Position numbers and translations under genes: made by a program
NCBI GenBank assembly: GCA_946479405.1
Contig: CAMLGD010000016.1
Span: 1-26,427 of the forward strand
Direction of reading: 5' to 3'
From: an uncultured Vogesella sp.
Lineage (GTDB): Bacteria; Pseudomonadota; Gammaproteobacteria; Burkholderiales; Chromobacteriaceae
Length of the DNA stretch: 26,427 nt
Notes under the pieces: model-generated
The model's input: only the letters and a program-made list of their open reading frames with translations
What the model was told of the DNA's origin: nothing
Databases searched by the model: none
Part shown: positions 22,017 through 26,427 of the stretch, one piece after another
Layout: each line of letters begins with the position of its first letter
How positions within the stretch are numbered: the stretch's first letter is position 1

Positions 22017-22621
22017 ATTCTTTGCATTCCGGCGCACAGCGTTTCGATGGAGGGCAGGATGGTCTGGATTTTCTGGTCGAAATCCTGGCTGACTTCGGCC
22101 AGGGCGCGGCCGTATTCGCGGCCGTAGGCGGCTTCGATCTTGGCCGAGCGCGAGATGGCGGTGCCGAACTGGCACAGCTTGCGCGCTTCTTCCAGCCGGT
22201 CCAGCAGCCGTAGGCGCACTTCGCGCACTTGCTGCGCCCGGGTCTGGAACACGTGCAGTCGCTCGGCCAGGATCGCGTCCAGCGCCGGCAGCGGCGTGGA
22301 CAGTTGGCCGCGGGTGGCCTGCAGCAGGCGCTGGCGGCGCTCGCGACGCAGCAGGTCGGAAATCAGGTTCACCGCCTGGTAGGCATCGCTGGACAGGTCC
22401 TGCATCAGCCCGGTGAGCTCCACCGACAGCGTGCGCAGTTCCTTGGAAATCACGCCGAAGCCCAGCGCCACTTCACCGGCGCGGTGCGACAGCAGGATGG
22501 CGTTCAGCGCCATGATGTTGATCTGGAACGCGATCAGCACCACGCCCTTGATGCCCTCGTTCAGGCGCACGAAGCTGGCCAGCTGTTGCGATGACGAATG
22601 TTGCAGAGCCTGTGTGCTCAC
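22013..22621 (-). CDS. Cytosolic chemoreceptor-like protein with a truncated, altered signalling tip
   Basis: A 202-residue, all-helical, soluble protein. Residues 24-66 clearly follow the tip of the methyl-accepting chemotaxis domain: AFQINIMALNAILLSHRAGE then GFGVISKELRTLS, where a standard receptor has [18 protein letters not shown] and [13 protein letters not shown]. The tip Asn (Asn40) and Arg (Arg47) are kept, but the Glu of the EAAR motif is Leu44. Only about 30 residues precede the tip, so the descending helix is nearly missing. Residues 105-202 are a helical region I do not recognise. There are no membrane helices or HAMP domain. The start is GTG at 22621 with AGGAGA 8 nt upstream, preceded by a hairpin (22645-22660). 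Coupled by ATGA to the ODP gene, it is probably its signalling partner. Confidence 0.75.
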   Translation of the reverse strand: MSTQALQHSSSQQLASFVRLNEGIKGVVLIAFQINIMALNAILLSHRAGEVALGFGVISKELRTLSVELTGLMQDLSSDAYQAVNLISDLLRRERRQRLLQATRGQLSTPLPALDAILAERLHVFQTRAQQVREVRLRLLDRLEEARKLCQFGTAISRSAKIEAAYGREYGRALAEVSQDFDQKIQTILPSIETLCAGMQRI

Positions 22622-22644
22622 TCCGGGTCTCTCCTGATGGGCGG

Positions 22645-22660
22645 CTGCCGTGTTCGGCAG
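22645..22660 (-). promoter_or_regulatory. Leader hairpin of the chemoreceptor-like/ODP operon
   Basis: CTGCCG (22645-22650) and CGGCAG (22655-22660) pair around a 4-nt loop, 9 bp upstream of the AGGAGA ribosome site (22630-22635). It could affect ribosome access or be part of an operator. No clear -10/-35 pair was found in the 190-bp divergent region shared with tcdA. Confidence 0.35.
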
Positions 22661-22811
22661 TCTAGCAAAGCGCCATGCGGCTTGCCTGCCTTCTTGCGCG
22701 GCTGGCATGACCCTGCTCAAGCCGGCATGCAACTGGCGTGGCAGGGGCATTGCGGCTGGAGATTGTGGCGGCGCTTGGTTATGCTTGCGCGTTTTGCAGT
22801 GGGAGCACGCG

Positions 22812-23594
22812 ATGGAAGCCGATTTGCAGCGCCGTTTCGGCGGTATTGCCCGCCTGTATGGCGATGAAGCGCTGCAGCGTTTTGCTGCGGCCAACGTGTG
22901 CATCATCGGCGTCGGCGGGGTGGGCAGCTGGGTGGTGGAGGCGCTGGCGCGCAGCGGTGTTGGCCGCCTGACGCTGATCGACCTGGACAACATTGCCGAA
23001 TCCAACACCAACCGCCAGTTGCCGGCGCTGGACCCGTGCTACGGCATGGCCAAGGTGACCGCATTGGCCGAGCGCGTGCGCGCCATCAATCCTGCCTGCG
23101 TGGTGACCGAGGTCGAGGACTTTGTGACCGAAGAAAACATGGCCGCCATGCTGGGGCAGGGTTTCGACTACATCGTCGATTGCATCGACAGCCTGCGGGT
23201 GAAGACGGCGATCGCCGCCTGGTGCGTGCGCCGCCGCCAGAAGCTGATCGTGTCCGGCGGCGCTGGCGGACAGATGGACCCGTCGCGCATCGGCATCGCC
23301 GACCTGTCGGCGGTGACCGACGACCCGCTGTTGTCCAAGCTGCGCTACAACCTGCGTCGCCACCACGGTTTTGTCCGCGAGCCGGGCAAGAAAATGGGCG
23401 TGCTGTGCGTGTACTCTACCGAGCAGCTGGTGTATCCGCAGGCGGATGCCTGCGACGTGGGTGACGCGCGTGGCCCGCAGGGGCTGTCCTGTGCCGGCTT
23501 TGGCGCCAGCATGGTGGTGACCGCCAGCTTCGGCCTGTTCGCCGCCGGCCGCGTGCTGGAAGAGCTGGCCGGCAAGCGCCGCAAGAAAGGCTGA
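22812..23594 (+). CDS. tcdA: tRNA threonylcarbamoyladenosine dehydratase TcdA (CsdL)
   Basis: A 260-residue E1-like (ThiF/MoeB) enzyme. The adenylate-binding site is CIIGVGGVGSWVVEALARSGVGRLTLIDLD, with GxGGxG at residues 33-38, followed by SNTNRQLPAL (the family Arg) and DYIVDCIDSLRVK. The C-terminal part, with KLIVSGGAGGQMDPSRI and the end GFGASMVVTASFGLFAAGRVLEEL, distinguishes TcdA from MoeB and ThiF. The enzyme uses ATP to cyclise t6A at tRNA position 37 to ct6A. GGGAG is 6 nt before the ATG at 22812, and the family sequence starts there. It is divergent from the chemoreceptor-like gene and converges on the solute-binding protein gene. CsdA/CsdE, often beside it in other bacteria, are absent here. 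Confidence 0.92.
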   Translation: MEADLQRRFGGIARLYGDEALQRFAAANVCIIGVGGVGSWVVEALARSGVGRLTLIDLDNIAESNTNRQLPALDPCYGMAKVTALAERVRAINPACVVTEVEDFVTEENMAAMLGQGFDYIVDCIDSLRVKTAIAAWCVRRRQKLIVSGGAGGQMDPSRIGIADLSAVTDDPLLSKLRYNLRRHHGFVREPGKKMGVLCVYSTEQLVYPQADACDVGDARGPQGLSCAGFGASMVVTASFGLFAAGRVLEELAGKRRKKG

Positions 23595-23797
23595 GTCATT
23601 CCCGGATATCGTCTTGGCGATCAAGCCGGGACAAAACATGCGGCCAACGTTGTGAAGCGCCACATTGCCCCTGGCCCGTCTGCCGGGCGGAAGCGGCGAC
23701 TTGAAGCATCATCCGCGCCGCGGCAACCAAACCCGGCAGCGTAACTGTTGGCCGCCCGAGCGCTGCGCGTGGGCAGAGGTTGGCCGCAAGGGCCGGC
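23595..23797. other. Convergent gap with three cores of the dispersed repeat
   Basis: The 203 bp between convergent tcdA and the solute-binding protein gene hold three GTTGGCCGC cores: minus strand at 23640-23650, plus strand at 23747-23755, and a full form at 23777-23791. A hairpin with arms CCCGG (23601-23605) and CCGGG (23626-23630), with ATCG/CGAT inside, follows the tcdA stop by 6 bp but has no T-run. I see no gene here. Confidence 0.5.
23777..23791 (+). repeat. Dispersed intergenic repeat, copy 5
   Basis: AGGTTGGCCGCAAGG, identical over 15 nt to copies 1 and 4, ends 6 bp from the stop codon of the solute-binding protein gene. The palindrome at 18720 lies the same 6 bp from the ivy stop. 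Confidence 0.55.
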
Positions 23798-24535
23798 TCA
23801 CTCCGGTAGCTGGTATTTGTCGCGGTAGCGCTGCACGATGCGCTGGTAGTCGCCGCTGGCTTTCAGCTGCAGCAAGGCGGCATCGAATTCGCGGCGCCGC
23901 AGGTCGCTGCGAAAGCCGACATGGCGCGGCGAATTGCCAAACAGCGCATAACTGCTGACGGCCAGCCGGTGCCCGCTCAGGTCAAGCTGGGTCCGGTTGG
24001 CGTGAAACACCATCTCGTCGCCCACCACCACATCCACCCGGTGATTCAGCAGCATGCGATTCAGCGTGTCCTGATCGGCGTGTTCGCTATAGCTGGGTGA
24101 TGCCATCACCGCCTTGTTGTATTCGTTACCGAACAGCAGGCGGGCATTCTGGAAGCTGGCCACGTTGTAGCGCGCCAGGTCGCCCAGCTGGCGCAGCACG
24201 ATACCGCTGTGCTGCAACACGATGGCGCGATTGCGGTAGTACAGCAGCGGCTGGGAATAAAACACGCCATCGCTGGCCCCCGGTATCAGCGTGATCATGG
24301 CGTCTACCGTTCCATCTTTCAGCATGGCCAGGCCGCGTGCTTGAGGTACCTGCACCACGCTCACCTGATGGCCCGCCAGTTGCAGCGTGGCAATCGCCAG
24401 CTCGGCTTCCATACCACTCTTGCCGCCATCTTCCACGTACGGCGGTTTGGCCAGCCCGACCGCCAGCCGCACGTTGGCCGCCAGCAGGAGCGATGGCAGT
24501 AGTAACAGGCAGCAGGCGGCAAGCAAGCGGGTCAT
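23798..24535 (-). CDS. Orphan periplasmic solute-binding protein (SBP_bac_3 family)
   Basis: A 245-residue protein with a signal peptide (residues 1-20, basic start and leucine-rich core ending LLLAA) followed by a family 3 solute-binding domain. The opening VRLAVGLAKPPYVEDGGKSGMEAELAIATLQLAG and GLAMLKDGTVDAMITLIPG, then the late QLKASGDYQRIVQRYRDKYQLPE, are typical of polar amino-acid binding proteins of the FliY/HisJ type. No ABC permease or ATPase is encoded nearby. It lies 43 bp downstream of a chemoreceptor on the same strand, so it may be the receptor's ligand-binding partner or a free-standing sensor. Its ribosome site (CTGGAAAC) is weak. The residues that usually clamp the amino-acid carboxylate are not clear, so the ligand is unknown. 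Confidence 0.85.
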   Translation of the reverse strand: MTRLLAACCLLLLPSLLLAANVRLAVGLAKPPYVEDGGKSGMEAELAIATLQLAGHQVSVVQVPQARGLAMLKDGTVDAMITLIPGASDGVFYSQPLLYYRNRAIVLQHSGIVLRQLGDLARYNVASFQNARLLFGNEYNKAVMASPSYSEHADQDTLNRMLLNHRVDVVVGDEMVFHANRTQLDLSGHRLAVSSYALFGNSPRHVGFRSDLRRREFDAALLQLKASGDYQRIVQRYRDKYQLPE

Positions 24536-24578
24536 GTTTCCAGATCCGGCGGCACGGATGGTGATGGGGCCAGTCAGA

Positions 24579-26213
24579 TTATAGTTTGAAGCGGGTCAGT
24601 GTCTGGTTCATCAGACGCGAGCTGTCTTCCAGGCCGATGGCTTCCGCCGTCAGGCTGTCGGCTTCGTCGCGCTGGCGGTGGATTTCGCTGCCGATGGCGC
24701 CAATGTCGCCCTGCATGCTGGCGATGTTGTCGCGAATGGTATCGCCGGCGGCCAGCACCTGGCCGAAGTGCTGCTGCAGGGTGTCCAGCAGCTGGCGCAC
24801 GGTTTCCAGTGCACTGCGCGCGCCGCTGGAGGCGCCGGACAGTCGCTCGGCCTCATCGGCATGCTGCGCGATGATGCCGGCGGTATCGGCGATGGTGGCC
24901 AGCAGCTTGTCGACGAAGCTGTCGGTTTCCGCCAGCGTGTGCTGGGTCTGGCCGGCCAGCTTGCGCACCTCGTCCGCCACCACGGCAAAACCACGGCCGG
25001 CCTCGCCGGCGCGTGCCGCCTCGATGGCGGCGTTCAGCGCCAGCAGGTTGGTCTGTTCCGAGATACCGGCAATGCGTTGCAGGATGCCGGTAATGTTGCG
25101 CACATCCAGCGACAGCGCCTCGAAGCGCTGCGCCAGCTGGCGGTTGGCGGCCACATGCTCACCCATGCCATGTGCCATGCTGTTTACCGATTCGCGCGAC
25201 TGCCCCAGTTCGCCGCCTACCTGGCCGAGCTGGCCGGCCACTTCGCCCAGTAGCTGGCCGCTGTGCTGGCTCAACTGCTGGATATGGCTGGCGCGTTCGC
25301 GGCTGCCTTCCAGCAATTGGCTGCTCTTACCGGCGGCTTTCTGCAGTTGCAGCGCGCTCTGGCGCACGTTTTCCGCACTGTGGAAGGTATGGCGCGCGTT
25401 GTCGGCCACCTCGCCCAGCGTACCGCTGAAGGTGCGGCACAGCCGGTTGAAGCTGTGCGCCATGCTGGCGATTTCGTCCTCGCCGCGCGGGTGCAGCTTG
25501 GTGGTCAGGTCGTGCTCGCGGGCCTGATGCTCGATGTGGCTGGCGATGCGCGCAATCGATCGCGCCAGCCAGTTGGCCAGCAGCCAGGCCACCACGGTGC
25601 CCAGTAGCAGCAGGATGCCGCCGATCAGCAGCGTATCGCGCAGTGCGGCCAACTTGCTGGCCTGGGCTTCCGCCAGCGGCACATCGGCGGCCAGTACCAC
25701 GACCTGGCCGTTGACGGTGGTGGGCAGGAAGATGGAGCGGAAGGTGCCGTAGTCGTCGCTGTATTCGTCGTAATGCGCGCTGCGGTCGGCAAACGCCGCC
25801 TGCAGCCCCGCGCTGGCCTCGTACGGCTGCAGGTGGTGGCCGAACTTGTCGGCCCGCAGCTCCTCCTCGCCGGCACCATCGGCCAGATACACCACCTTGC
25901 CGTCTTGCTGGCCCAGCAGGTACAGGTATTTCACCCCGAACTGGCGGGCGTAGCCATCCAGTTTGCGGGCGTTGTCCAGCATCTGCTCGCGGCTGACGCT
26001 GCCTGGGCGGAACATGCTGGCCAGGAAGCGCTCGTCCAGCAGTGCCGGGATGGCGCGCGCGGCGGCATTCAGCCGGGTGTCGATCACGGCGATGGCCTGC
26101 TCGCTGCTGCGCAGATAGGTATGCACACTGAAGGCGGCGACGGTCAGCAGGTTCAGGGCCAGGAACAAACAGACGAGTTTGGTGCGGATACTCAGGCGAT
26201 ACAGCCAGGACAT
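24579..26213 (-). CDS. Methyl-accepting chemotaxis protein with a Cache-like periplasmic sensor
   Basis: A 544-residue transmembrane chemoreceptor. Layout: TM1 about 11-31; periplasmic sensor 32-193 with the Cache-like strand [21 protein letters not shown]2 about 194-216; HAMP about 217-265; a long coiled-coil signalling domain 266-544 whose tip is canonical ([20 protein letters not shown] at 385-404, then [15 protein letters not shown]). The C-terminus ends FKL, with no CheR-tethering pentapeptide. The ATG at 26213 has AAGGA about 10 nt upstream; the longer frame adds 11 residues without support. An exact sigma-28 -10 octamer lies 78 bp upstream. It is followed by an orphan solute-binding protein, a likely functional partner. 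Ligand unknown. Confidence 0.93.
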   Translation of the reverse strand: MSWLYRLSIRTKLVCLFLALNLLTVAAFSVHTYLRSSEQAIAVIDTRLNAAARAIPALLDERFLASMFRPGSVSREQMLDNARKLDGYARQFGVKYLYLLGQQDGKVVYLADGAGEEELRADKFGHHLQPYEASAGLQAAFADRSAHYDEYSDDYGTFRSIFLPTTVNGQVVVLAADVPLAEAQASKLAALRDTLLIGGILLLLGTVVAWLLANWLARSIARIASHIEHQAREHDLTTKLHPRGEDEIASMAHSFNRLCRTFSGTLGEVADNARHTFHSAENVRQSALQLQKAAGKSSQLLEGSRERASHIQQLSQHSGQLLGEVAGQLGQVGGELGQSRESVNSMAHGMGEHVAANRQLAQRFEALSLDVRNITGILQRIAGISEQTNLLALNAAIEAARAGEAGRGFAVVADEVRKLAGQTQHTLAETDSFVDKLLATIADTAGIIAQHADEAERLSGASSGARSALETVRQLLDTLQQHFGQVLAAGDTIRDNIASMQGDIGAIGSEIHRQRDEADSLTAEAIGLEDSSRLMNQTLTRFKL

Positions 26214-26290
26214 ATTGGTCAATCCTTCACGGCAAGCGGGGGGCATCGATGGTTGTAATCGACATTTTTTAATGGCTTTGCATAATGCAG

Positions 26291-26298
26291 TTATCGGC
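26291..26298 (-). promoter_or_regulatory. Sigma-28 (FliA) type -10 element upstream of the chemoreceptor
   Basis: On the minus strand this reads GCCGATAA, the exact FliA -10 consensus, 78 bp before the MCP start codon. The matching -35 (TAAA, 15 nt further upstream) is not present; only a weak G-A-T-T resemblance to the GTTT part is seen. The perfect octamer directly before a chemotaxis gene supports a flagellar-class promoter, with the poor -35 as the caveat. Confidence 0.5.
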
Positions 26299-26377
26299 GA
26301 AATTTACAAAATCAAATCGCTGCCAAGTGCCATGAGCTGATGCTCGGGTGTGGCGGCAATCGCAAAGGAGAACGGGT

Positions 26378-26427
26378 ATGAATACATCTCGCACAGCGCT
26401 GGTCACCGGCGCCGATCGCGGCATCGG
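26378..26427 (+). CDS. Short-chain dehydrogenase/reductase, N-terminus (partial)
   Basis: The first 16 codons of a gene cut by the window edge. After MNTSRT comes ALVTGADRGIG, the TGxxxGIG cofactor-binding motif at the first beta strand of classical SDR enzymes. AAAGGAG lies 7 nt before the ATG. It is divergent from the chemoreceptor. Its substrate cannot be judged from this fragment. Confidence 0.8.
   Translation, partial: MNTSRTALVTGADRGI

Noticed and set aside
23665..23958. 97-codon open frame on the plus strand between tcdA and the solute-binding protein
   Set aside because: It overlaps the 3' end of the solute-binding protein gene in antisense, has no ribosome site, and its translation is Arg/Gly/Ala-rich without features.
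24586..25527. 313-codon open frame on the plus strand
   Set aside because: Antisense of the MCP signalling domain; the Ser/Ala-rich translation mirrors the heptad codons of the coiled coil.
1..26427. CRISPR arrays, tRNA or rRNA genes, transposases or prophage genes
   Set aside because: I looked for regularly spaced repeats, cloverleaf-like segments and mobile-element proteins on both strands and found none I could support.

Overview
The window is 26.4 kb of GC-rich, densely coded bacterial chromosome with short intergenic gaps. Protein types, codon choice and gene mix (protocatechuate 4,5-dioxygenase, an MFS/PlsC fusion, Ivy, TlyA, TcdA, chemoreceptors) suggest a free-living betaproteobacterium, most likely of the Neisseriales/Chromobacteriaceae (Vogesella, Aquitalea or Chromobacterium type). 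This placement is inference; no rRNA or other marker is present. I see no tRNA, rRNA, CRISPR array, prophage or insertion sequence.

Region 1 (1-7045) is an aromatic-acid catabolic cluster for the meta (4,5-) cleavage of protocatechuate. It holds the end of a Gfo/Idh/MocA dehydrogenase (probably LigC/PmdC), an aldo/keto reductase, an AEC-type permease, an MFS anion symporter, a half-size FUSC-type membrane protein, a divergent LysR regulator, and the two dioxygenase subunits LigA and LigB. LigB keeps its iron ligands and catalytic His. The regulator and ligA share an 86-bp divergent promoter region with two inverted repeats that could be operators.

Region 2 (7046-14975) is mostly housekeeping: a UspA protein with a possible FNR/Anr-type site upstream, the rRNA methyltransferase TlyA, YceH, an RluF-like pseudouridine synthase that appears to have lost its catalytic Asp, a small cupin, an MFS/PlsC lysophospholipid fusion, and a prolyl oligopeptidase.

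Region 3 (14976-20527) has a very large DUF2339 polytopic membrane protein, the lysozyme inhibitor Ivy, and a coupled pair of low-specificity threonine aldolase and TSUP permease whose stop and start codons overlap.

Region 4 (20528-26427) is the most interesting part. A 202-aa cytosolic protein with a truncated, altered chemoreceptor signalling tip overlaps by 4 bp (ATGA) a stand-alone diiron metallo-beta-lactamase protein of the ODP type (no flavodoxin domain). This looks like a two-gene soluble oxygen or redox sensing unit. Downstream lies a 74-aa double-CxCG protein with a structured, attenuator-like leader. Divergent from the sensor pair is TcdA (ct6A synthesis). Then come an orphan periplasmic solute-binding protein and a complete membrane chemoreceptor, preceded by an exact sigma-28 -10 octamer. 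The window ends in the first codons of an SDR oxidoreductase.

A short dispersed repeat, core AAGGTTGGCCGCAAGG, recurs in the gaps between genes (about 2470, 8607, 12570, 14825 and 23777, with related forms at 18720, 23640, 23747 and 2804). I do not recognise it.
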